Part shown: one piece after another, positions 5,547-9,943 of the stretch
Layout of the letters: every line of letters begins with the position of its first letter
Numbering within the stretch: the first letter of the stretch is position 1
Source of the DNA: JBBBNV01 sp037137075
Lineage (GTDB): Bacteria > Bacillota > Bacilli > Paenibacillales > NBRC-103111
NCBI RefSeq assembly: GCF_037137075.1
Contig: NZ_JBBBNV010000055.1
Coordinates: 1 to 9,943, forward strand
Length of the DNA: 9,943 nt
Direction of reading: 5' to 3'
The notes under the pieces: generated by a model
Databases searched by the model: none
What the model was told of the DNA's origin: nothing
Seen by the model: the letters and a program-made list of their open reading frames with translations, nothing else
Position numbers and translations under genes: made by a program

Positions 5547-6500
5547 ATGCGGCATCGCGTAAAAATCATGATAGGCATGGGGCTGATTTTGGCTCTGTGC
5601 CTATCTTTGCAAACTGCCGTATTTGCTGCCACTAACTATTACGGGCCGCAGGAGATTGTGCCCCTGTATAGTAAGGACAAGTATTATGTATTTGGCGATG
5701 GCTCACAGTCCAATAAAAGTCAAAATGGATTGACCTTAAACGTCGATGCTAGCTCGATTAGTTATCAGTCCGTCAAGGCGACTCTGACCATGGATTACCA
5801 GCTCATACAGGATCGCAGCATAACCAAATTTATCATTTTGGCTAATGGCGTTTACGTCGATTATGTTACCCCGTACTGGGATACCGACCAAAATGTTTGG
5901 TCGGAGTATTACTATCTGGACATTAACATTACCGACCAGTATATAGGCTCTGATGTGTACTTTCAGGCGGTTGCCTTGCACACTGAAACGTCAGGAGCTG
6001 AGTATGTTGTTGCTTGGTCGCAAGAGACGCCCACGTATGCGTTTAAGGCGTTTCCTGTTACGGATAGTGATACCCATGGCCTGCTGGCTGCAATCCTGCA
6101 GAAGCTGCAAGAGATAAAGGATACACTGTCCAGCAAGCTCGATGCTGTTAAAAAGGCGGTGGAGGATATCTATACTCCGTCCCCAGCTGCCGAAGCAAAA
6201 ATGCATAGCAGTATCGATAATTTTATGGACAAGCTTCCCACTACCGAAATGGCGAAAGAAGTATCGAAAATTACCGATGCCCTCGAAGACAGTCGGAAGA
6301 AACTTAATCAGCCCGGCAGTACCATGACATTTGGTCAACAGTTTGACCTTGTACCCGGTGAGGGCATATACATTTACATTTTGGACCTTACAGAATGGCA
6401 AACCGAAGCCAAGTTATTCAGGACCATTATGCAGGCTGCTTTGTGGCTCTGGTTTTTTCAGGCTTTGTTTGCTTGGTTGTCGCCTAAGATGGGGATATAG
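5547..6500 (+). CDS. pIII-like minor virion protein with C-terminal membrane anchor
   Basis: A 317-residue secreted, membrane-anchored protein. It has a basic N-terminus and signal peptide (1-27, ending VFA), an aromatic, beta-rich ectodomain (~28-170), a coiled-coil stretch (~178-208, LLAAILQKLQEIKDTL...), an alpha-rich linker, and a single C-terminal hydrophobic helix (~293-312), ending SPKMGI. This is the topology of Ff pIII, and the gene follows the coat gene as in Ff. Adsorption and/or release of the virion end is therefore the likely role. The start follows the coat stop by three bases with only a weak binding site, suggesting coupled, lower-level translation, as fits a minor protein. 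The ectodomain itself is not recognised. Division of labour with the FN3 protein is unknown. Confidence 0.75.
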   Translation: MRHRVKIMIGMGLILALCLSLQTAVFAATNYYGPQEIVPLYSKDKYYVFGDGSQSNKSQNGLTLNVDASSISYQSVKATLTMDYQLIQDRSITKFIILANGVYVDYVTPYWDTDQNVWSEYYYLDINITDQYIGSDVYFQAVALHTETSGAEYVVAWSQETPTYAFKAFPVTDSDTHGLLAAILQKLQEIKDTLSSKLDAVKKAVEDIYTPSPAAEAKMHSSIDNFMDKLPTTEMAKEVSKITDALEDSRKKLNQPGSTMTFGQQFDLVPGEGIYIYILDLTEWQTEAKLFRTIMQAALWLWFFQALFAWLSPKMGI

Positions 6501-6513
6501 GGGGGCGTATGCA

Positions 6514-6759
6514 GTGGATTTTTTGATAGGTAAATTGACGTGGCTGCTTGATAAGTATGCGGGACAAATGTCCATGCCATCGATACCGTACAGCAGCTAT
6601 AGCGGATATTTAGCTGTTATGCAGCCTTACATATCAGAGGCAAACGTGCTGTTTCCGGTTGACGATATTTTGCTCATGCTGTCTATTATTTTGGGCATCA
6701 GGGCTGTTTTGTGGATTATATGGGGCGTTGTGTTTATCCGCAATCTGTTGCCTTTTTAG
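6514..6759 (+). CDS. Small membrane protein in gene VI position (81 aa)
   Basis: Read from GTG 6514, eight bases after AGGGGGG (6499-6505). The open frame extends upstream to 6331, but that part lies inside the preceding gene and has no suitable binding site, so it is left out. The N-terminal half is amphipathic and aromatic (KLTWLLDKY, then a Ser/Tyr-rich stretch). A pattern ...YISEANVLFPVDD leads into a C-terminal hydrophobic region (~52-78) long enough for one helix or a tight pair. It sits directly after the pIII-like gene, where Ff has gene VI, a hydrophobic minor coat protein that caps the same virion end. Function is inferred from position and hydrophobicity. Confidence 0.7.
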   Translation: MDFLIGKLTWLLDKYAGQMSMPSIPYSSYSGYLAVMQPYISEANVLFPVDDILLMLSIILGIRAVLWIIWGVVFIRNLLPF

Positions 6760-6771
6760 GAGGGGCTTGTA

Positions 6772-6918
6772 TTGGGTGAGGCAATTGATATTGTCATGGA
6801 GCTGCTGCGTTTGATGTGGCCTTTTGTGGCGATTGTTATCGGGATTAAGCTAATCCGTTACATCGTTAAAAATCTAGTGCCGGCTATAAAGCTTTGGTTT
6901 AACGAGCGGACTATGTAG
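6772..6918 (+). CDS. Tiny membrane protein (48 aa)
   Basis: A 48-residue frame from TTG 6772, with a near-perfect site AGGAGGGG (6758-6765) six bases ahead. It carries one hydrophobic helix (~14-28), then an amphipathic basic segment (KLIRYIVKNLVPAIKLWF). No ATG or GTG in this frame offers a better start. It follows the gene VI-position protein by 12 bases and precedes another membrane protein in the same frame. It may be a further minor virion or assembly protein. I do not recognise it. Confidence 0.6.
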   Translation: MGEAIDIVMELLRLMWPFVAIVIGIKLIRYIVKNLVPAIKLWFNERTM

Positions 6919-6933
6919 GGGAGGGGACGGACC

Positions 6934-7332
6934 ATCAAGCTAAAAACACCGAAGCAGAAAATTTTGTTTGCCATATCGCTGGTGCTATCGCTGATTGTGA
7001 CATTTTTAGGGGGCGGGAAACTCTTGGTGTATCTGTTGTTATTAGTCACTGGCCTGATACTGGGGGCAAAATATACGCAGCTCAAGCAGCTCTATCAGGA
7101 TTACAAGCTTGGTCTCAAAATCAATGCCATACAATACAGCCAAAAAGAGAGCCAGCAGCTTAAGCAAAAAGTTGCTGACCTAGAGCGTGATTTGGCTACA
7201 GCTAATCAGCGCATTACATTGTATAACTCAGTTGTCCAGCAGCAGCAGCCGAAGGGTATGCCGTTTACAGGCTCTGAGAGTCCGTCAGGCCGATTTGTAC
7301 AGCAAAGACCGGATATGTATGACGGGGATTGA
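6934..7332 (+). CDS. Two-helix membrane protein with coiled coil; possible ATC start
   Basis: Membrane segments at ~10-27 and ~30-49 (counted from 6934) are followed by a coiled-coil region (about 50-115: KQLYQDYKLGLK, ESQQLKQKVADLERDL) and a Gln/Pro/Ser-rich tail. No ATG, GTG or TTG lies in frame between the previous stop (6916-6918) and TTG 6964, which has no binding site and would cut into the first helix. GGGGAGGGGACGG (6918-6930) ends just before ATC 6934, which would give a basic start KLKTPKQK ahead of the helix. A rare ATC initiation, or a less efficient TTG 6964 start (122 residues), are the alternatives. Placed immediately before the Zot-like ATPase, which lacks a membrane helix, it may supply the membrane part of the assembly machine; this is inference. 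Confidence 0.65.
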   Translation: MKLKTPKQKILFAISLVLSLIVTFLGGGKLLVYLLLLVTGLILGAKYTQLKQLYQDYKLGLKINAIQYSQKESQQLKQKVADLERDLATANQRITLYNSVVQQQQPKGMPFTGSESPSGRFVQQRPDMYDGD

Positions 7333-7347
7333 TACGATTGATTGTAA

Positions 7348-7410
7348 GAGCTGCTAGGGGGTGGGTAGATGTGTAGCGTTGCGGGGCGTCTGCCCACCCC
7401 CTAGCAGCTC
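7348..7410 (+). other. Long hairpin with TAGCGT loop: candidate complementary-strand origin / packaging signal
   Basis: Arms 7348-7371 and 7387-7410 form 24 consecutive pairs: 22 Watson-Crick, beginning with the perfect 18-bp GAGCTGCTAGGGGGTGGG, plus two G-T. They enclose a 15-base loop. The loop holds TAGCGT (7374-7379), identical to the CS-6 box in the loop of ssoA-type single-strand origins of Gram-positive rolling-circle plasmids. TTGTAAGA flanks it on both sides (7342-7349, 7413-7420). No T-run follows, so it is not an intrinsic terminator. In the displaced plus strand it would fold as the priming site for complementary-strand synthesis. A packaging signal, which in Ff is also a hairpin in non-coding DNA, is the main alternative. 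Confidence 0.65.
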
Positions 7411-7448
7411 GCTTGTAAGATTATGATAACAAAAGGGGATGGATTATC

Positions 7449-8087
7449 ATGACAATCAGCTTAGTAACGGGGCTACCCGGAACCGGGAAGACGTTGTACC
7501 TAACTGAAAAGGGCGTACAGGCTAATGCAGCAGGACGTCCGGTATATGCAAATTTTAAGATGACTAACTTGCCTAATCCGCATCTGTATCATCACTTTAA
7601 TGATCCTTTAGAGGTCTTGGGCAAGGTGCAGGGTAATAATAAAGGCCCAGCTCTAGTCTTGATATCTGAGGTTGGGATCGTGTTGAACCAGATAAAGATG
7701 TGGGAGATACCAACAGCGACATGGGATGAGTTGTCCCAGCACCGTAAGGATGGTGTCAATATCCTTGCGGATTGCCAAGCCTGGAAACAGCCCTGCTATA
7801 TGTTTAAGGAGCTTGTACAGTTTCACTACAACATTTACGGGCGCTACAAAATTGGGCCGCTTGTGGTCAAGCTTGTGCGCGTTCGCAATCCGATATCAGG
7901 TGAGCATTACGGTCGCCGCTATTGGATACAAAATCCACGGTATTACAAACATTACGACACCAAATATAAGCTGGAGGTCACGCCGAGCCTGTATGATATT
8001 GGGCAGTCTACTATACTGGCGCCGTGGGAACAGTATGAAAGAGAGTCATATCAGCAATTGATTGTTAACATTAACAAAAATATGTAG
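7449..8087 (+). CDS. zot: Zot/pI-like filamentous phage assembly ATPase
   Basis: The inner-membrane motor that strips the DNA-binding protein and drives virion extrusion. A Walker A motif GLPGTGKT spans residues 8-15 at the very N-terminus, as in Zot proteins. A hydrophobic strand ALVLISE (68-74) is in Walker B position, with Ser where Asp is usual. LSQHRKDGVNILADCQAW (95-112) matches the Zot HR..G.(D)....Q block (sensor-like Gln110). At 212 residues it lacks the C-terminal transmembrane helix and periplasmic domain of Ff pI and many Zot proteins, sensible for a single-membrane host. ATG 7449 is preceded by AAAAGGGGATGG (7431-7442). It closes the virion operon, matching gene I at the end of the VIII-III-VI-I order. 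Family call is confident. Confidence 0.9.
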   Translation: MTISLVTGLPGTGKTLYLTEKGVQANAAGRPVYANFKMTNLPNPHLYHHFNDPLEVLGKVQGNNKGPALVLISEVGIVLNQIKMWEIPTATWDELSQHRKDGVNILADCQAWKQPCYMFKELVQFHYNIYGRYKIGPLVVKLVRVRNPISGEHYGRRYWIQNPRYYKHYDTKYKLEVTPSLYDIGQSTILAPWEQYERESYQQLIVNINKNM

Positions 8088-8176
8088 TAATAATCGTATT
8101 GTAGGTATTGTAATTATGTAGTAGTATGTAGTATAATAGTATTACAGAACAATACTATTACATACTACAATACTAC
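8081..8176. repeat. Direct and inverted repeat array upstream of the kfrA-like module
   Basis: TATGTAGTA occurs three times (8081-8089, 8115-8123, 8125-8133); the first copy overlaps the zot stop codon. GTAGTATGT (8121-8129) is matched in inverse by ACATACTAC (8160-8168), and ATACTAC repeats at 8162-8168 and 8170-8176. At the centre, AATAGTATT (8135-8143) and AATACTATT (8151-8159) are perfect arms around seven bases. The array covers the promoter of a KfrA-like protein, so it is most likely its binding site. An iteron-like or centromere-like role is an alternative. Confidence 0.6.
8108..8137 (+). promoter_or_regulatory. Promoter of the kfrA-like module
   Basis: TTGTAA (8108-8113) and a perfect TATAAT (8132-8137) are 18 bases apart. 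The predicted start near 8144 falls within the central inverted repeat, so a protein bound there would block transcription. This fits autorepression, known for the plasmid protein KfrA, but it is inferred. Confidence 0.55.
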
Positions 8177-8193
8177 GATAGGAGCGTGTTACA

Positions 8194-8394
8194 ATGACTG
8201 AGGTACAAAGGCTGCAAAAGACGCAAGAGATTAGCAATAAGATGCTTGATGTTGCGTTAGATATAAGCCGAGGTATTTGGTACATGTCCGACAAAGAGCT
8301 TGATGCATTGCGTCAATCTTGGGATGCTTTGGTTTTGCTCCACAATAATAATAAAACTATCAAGGAGGGGAATTTAGATGAAAATTACACGTGA
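8194..8394 (+). CDS. Uncharacterised 66-residue protein before kfrA-like gene
   Basis: A small, helix-rich soluble protein with heptad-like spacing in the first half (VQRLQKTQEISNKML) and two further helical stretches; I do not recognise it. GGAG (8181-8184) lies nine bases before ATG 8194. The last 17 bases overlap the kfrA-like gene, whose ribosome binding site lies inside this gene, so the two are probably translated together. It may be a partner or modulator of the KfrA-like protein. The size and clean coupling support a real gene. Confidence 0.65.
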   Translation: MTEVQRLQKTQEISNKMLDVALDISRGIWYMSDKELDALRQSWDALVLLHNNNKTIKEGNLDENYT

Positions 8395-9250
8395 GATGAT
8401 TATCGAGGCAGCCGAGCGGTTGCAATCTGAGGGTAAAAACCCAACGTTGACGGCCGTGCGTGCTGCTGTAGGTGGCGGTAGCTTTAGCACTATACAGCCT
8501 GTTTTGAGCGAGTGGAGGGATGGGCAAAAAGCTCCTACTGCTCCGATTAGAGAGTTTGCTCCACAAGCTATAACAGACCGTGTACAGGCTCTAGCGGCCG
8601 AAATATGGTCAGAAGCCTTGGAACTTGCAAATGGTCGCTTGAAAGCTGAAAGAGAAGCTCTGCAAGCAGAAAGAGCTCAGTATGAGGCTGAACGTGATGA
8701 AGCTGCTGAGCTGGCTGATGAATTAACGACAGAAATTGAAACACTCAAATCTCTGAATGAAGTGCATATGCAAACGATTGAGAACCAGACTACCCAGTTA
8801 GCGGAACATGAAGCAAGGATTGTCGATCTTAATCAAGCGTTGGCTGTAAGTACGTCCACAAACACCCACTTAGAAGACCGTTTAGAAGCTGAAAAGGCAA
8901 GGATAGAGACTAATCAGAAGATGTATCAAGAGCTTTCTCAACGTAACCGTGAGCTGGAACAAGAAGCAGCTAGGGCCGATGCTGTTATTGTTGCTTTGAA
9001 GCAGGATATGGACCGTTTAAATGTTGAAGCAGTATCCAGAGAAACAAAGATAACCGACTTGACTTCCAAATTGTTCGTAGGCTCTTCTAAATTGACTGAG
9101 CTGGAAACGGAGCTTCGGCTTACTAAGGAGCAGGCTGCTACTTATCAAAGACGTTTTGATGCGGTACAAGATGAAATTAAAGAAATCTATAAGGCTAAGG
9201 CGAATCGTAAAGGGTTAAAGCCTAAATCAGAGGATGGCTCGAATGATTAA
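8378..9250 (+). CDS. kfrA: KfrA-like DNA-binding protein with long coiled coil
   Basis: The N-terminal ~60 residues have the KfrA_N pattern: an amphipathic helix (REMIIEAAERLQSEGKNPT), then TAVRAAVGGGSFSTIQPVLSEW, the helix-turn-helix that contacts DNA. From about residue 85 to 275 the protein is an almost unbroken, Glu/Lys/Gln-rich coiled coil (ERLKAE-type heptads), ending in a basic tail (KAKANRKGLKPK). KfrA of broad-host-range plasmids autorepresses its promoter and supports stable inheritance, possibly by forming a filament or scaffold. This copy has the same layout and a repeat array over its promoter. AAGGAGG (8362-8368) precedes ATG 8378. It is a plasmid-type gene, unexpected in an inovirus. 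Length (290) is within the KfrA range. Confidence 0.85.
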   Translation: MKITREMIIEAAERLQSEGKNPTLTAVRAAVGGGSFSTIQPVLSEWRDGQKAPTAPIREFAPQAITDRVQALAAEIWSEALELANGRLKAEREALQAERAQYEAERDEAAELADELTTEIETLKSLNEVHMQTIENQTTQLAEHEARIVDLNQALAVSTSTNTHLEDRLEAEKARIETNQKMYQELSQRNRELEQEAARADAVIVALKQDMDRLNVEAVSRETKITDLTSKLFVGSSKLTELETELRLTKEQAATYQRRFDAVQDEIKEIYKAKANRKGLKPKSEDGSND

Positions 9251-9572
9251 TGTGGTGATGTTGTACAAGCTTATGTGCCCTCGTGACGATGAATTTTTTC
9301 GCGGTGGCGTGAGATATAGCTTGCAGCCGTGGAAGGATGTTTTTGAAGGTACTGATAACTGGATTGATGGTGGAGATGATGGCGGCAAGGATTATGTGCT
9401 ACCGGAGGGTTATCAGTCCGTTGCACTTGATGGTTTTCAAGGGTTGTACCAAATACGTGATAGTAAGGGCAGGATTGCCGAATTATATACGTCAGATGAT
9501 GGTGCCCCGGCCGTTATGGATTTGGACACTAAACGCCTGATTGTTTTAGAGGAGTTTGATTACATTGTGTAG
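9243..9572 (+). CDS. Uncharacterised acidic 109-residue protein
   Basis: An acidic, Gly/Asp-rich soluble protein that I do not recognise. The central part (TDNWIDGGDDGGKDYV) is notably acidic; the second half alternates short strands (SVALDGFQGLYQIRD, AELYTSDDG, PAVMDLDTKRLIVLEEFDY). There is no signal or membrane segment. An ATG also exists at 9234, but AGAGG (9229-9233) is correctly spaced only for ATG 9243, which overlaps the kfrA-like stop by eight bases. It is therefore part of the same transcript. Its role in maintenance, host interaction or defence cannot be read from the sequence. Confidence 0.65.
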   Translation: MINVVMLYKLMCPRDDEFFRGGVRYSLQPWKDVFEGTDNWIDGGDDGGKDYVLPEGYQSVALDGFQGLYQIRDSKGRIAELYTSDDGAPAVMDLDTKRLIVLEEFDYIV

Positions 9573-9579
9573 GGGATAT

Positions 9580-9732
9580 ATGGCGGATGATCAGGATTTT
9601 AAGGATGATCAGGCTAAGCAGCTGATACGCAGGATACGTAAGTTGGTTTTGTTAGCGGGTGTATGCTGCGCTTTGGTGTACATCCTGATGTTAATGATAT
9701 CATCAGGTACTTTGCCGCCTTTGGCCCCGTAG
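9580..9732 (+). CDS. Tiny single-pass membrane protein (50 aa)
   Basis: A 50-residue frame: a charged N-terminus (ADDQDFKDDQAKQ), a basic run RRIRK (17-21), one hydrophobic helix (~22-41), and a short Pro-rich end. The basic residues just before the helix place the N-terminus inside. AGGGGA (9571-9576) is close ahead of ATG 9580, seven bases after the previous stop. It closes the kfrA-like module. Too small for a family call; a membrane tether, immunity/exclusion protein or holin-like peptide are all possible. Confidence 0.5.
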   Translation: MADDQDFKDDQAKQLIRRIRKLVLLAGVCCALVYILMLMISSGTLPPLAP

Positions 9733-9866
9733 GGGGCTTACAGGGGGTAGCGGGGGGCCGCCCCCGCGGTCTGCACTGGATAAGCAAAAGGACGGTGATC
9801 CAGGATGATTAGTAAAAATTACCAAAATCCCCCCAGCCCCCCCCCTTTGATAGGGGGAATGGGGGG
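9733..9866. other. GC-rich non-coding hairpin region, likely part of the plus-strand origin
   Basis: No convincing gene is present. The stretch holds GCGGGGG/CCCCCGC (9750-9756, 9761-9767) and CCCCC/GGGGG around TTTGATA (9841-9845, 9853-9857). An exact 14-bp repeat GGGGGGCCGCCCCC, itself a hairpin, lies at 9752-9765 and 9861-9874; the second copy runs across the circular junction into 1-8. Three G-runs of at least five lie within 26 bases (9732-9757). Together with 1-180 this is the only long gene-free region directly before rep, the expected place for the double-strand origin. An exact nick site of the pC194 type (CTTGATA) is not visible here; CTTG at 34-37 is a possible variant. Confidence 0.5.
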
Positions 9867-9943
9867 CCGCCCCCAGCTGCCGTAAGGCAGAGTCAAGGTC
9901 TTGTTTTTTGTCTATTTTTGCCGCACAATCTTAGTTATGTTTC
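9867..9943. repeat. Terminal direct repeat, copy 2 (assembly overlap)
   Basis: Identical over all 77 bases to the first 77 bases of the window. It should be trimmed when closing the circle at 9,866 bp; it is not a second biological copy. The GGGGGGCCGCCCCC hairpin beginning at 9861 continues into it. Confidence 0.93.

Noticed and set aside
6331..6513. Upstream extension of the gene VI-position protein by 61 codons
   Set aside because: It lies wholly within the pIII-like gene in another frame. The correctly spaced binding site belongs to GTG 6514.
9732..9866. G-quadruplex in the G-rich origin region
   Set aside because: Only three long G-runs lie close together on either strand. A stable four-tract structure is not clearly formed, and simple hairpins explain the pattern.
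9805..9885. A 26-codon frame with a GGTGAT-like site ahead of ATG 9805, encoding a Pro/Gly-rich peptide
   Set aside because: Most of it is read from the C- and G-runs of the origin hairpins, so the composition is explained by DNA structure. No recognisable protein feature remains.
1..9943. Integration machinery: integrase, transposase or a dif-like XerCD site
   Set aside because: No matching protein was seen, and no 28-bp dif-like sequence of the Firmicutes type was recognised on reading both strands by eye. A computed search could still find a diverged site.

Overview
The window is almost certainly one complete circular replicon. Its first 77 bases recur exactly as its last 77, so the circle is 9,866 bp and the second copy is an assembly overlap. 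All genes lie on the + strand, packed head to tail with short or overlapping junctions. Strong Gram-positive ribosome binding sites (AGGAGG-type), frequent TTG/GTG starts, a pC194/pUB110-type Rep and the lack of any secretin point to a Firmicutes host. A Paenibacillus-like bacillus is my guess, not proven.

The genome reads as a filamentous phage (inovirus) with plasmid-like replication and maintenance genes. Region by region: (a) 9733-9866 joined to 1-186 is a non-coding, hairpin-rich region, the likely plus-strand origin and rep leader; (b) 187-1850 holds a Rep_1-type HUH replication protein and a CopG-like ribbon-helix-helix protein, whose upstream palindrome overlaps a perfect -35 box; (c) 1851-2133 is non-coding, with a likely minus-strand small RNA and a plus-strand terminator; (d) 2134-7332 is the virion operon. 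It carries two small beta-rich proteins (one in the ssDNA-binding-protein slot), three small one-helix membrane proteins (two the size of the Ff tip proteins pVII and pIX), a 681-residue FN3-repeat surface protein, the major coat protein, a pIII-like 317-residue protein, a pVI-position membrane protein and two more membrane proteins; (e) 7348-7410 is a long perfect hairpin with TAGCGT in its loop, a strong candidate complementary-strand origin and/or packaging signal; (f) 7449-8087 is a Zot/pI-type assembly ATPase; (g) 8081-9732 is an accessory module with its own promoter and repeat array: a 66-residue protein, a KfrA-like coiled-coil DNA-binding protein, a 109-residue unknown and a 50-residue membrane protein.

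Proposed working model: Rep nicks the origin and starts rolling-circle replication. The displaced + strand is primed at the 7348-7410 hairpin or coated by the small DNA-binding protein. The Zot-like ATPase then drives extrusion through the single membrane, packing the coat and capping it with small tip proteins and the pIII/FN3 proteins. The CopG-like protein and the minus-strand RNA probably hold copy number down. The KfrA-like module probably aids stable maintenance. No integrase or recognisable dif-type site was found, so the element is probably an episome.

The most striking observation is that the FN3 surface protein carries, after its ectodomain, a segment of about 50 residues that clearly resembles the mature major coat protein, followed by a basic cytoplasmic tail of about 145 residues.
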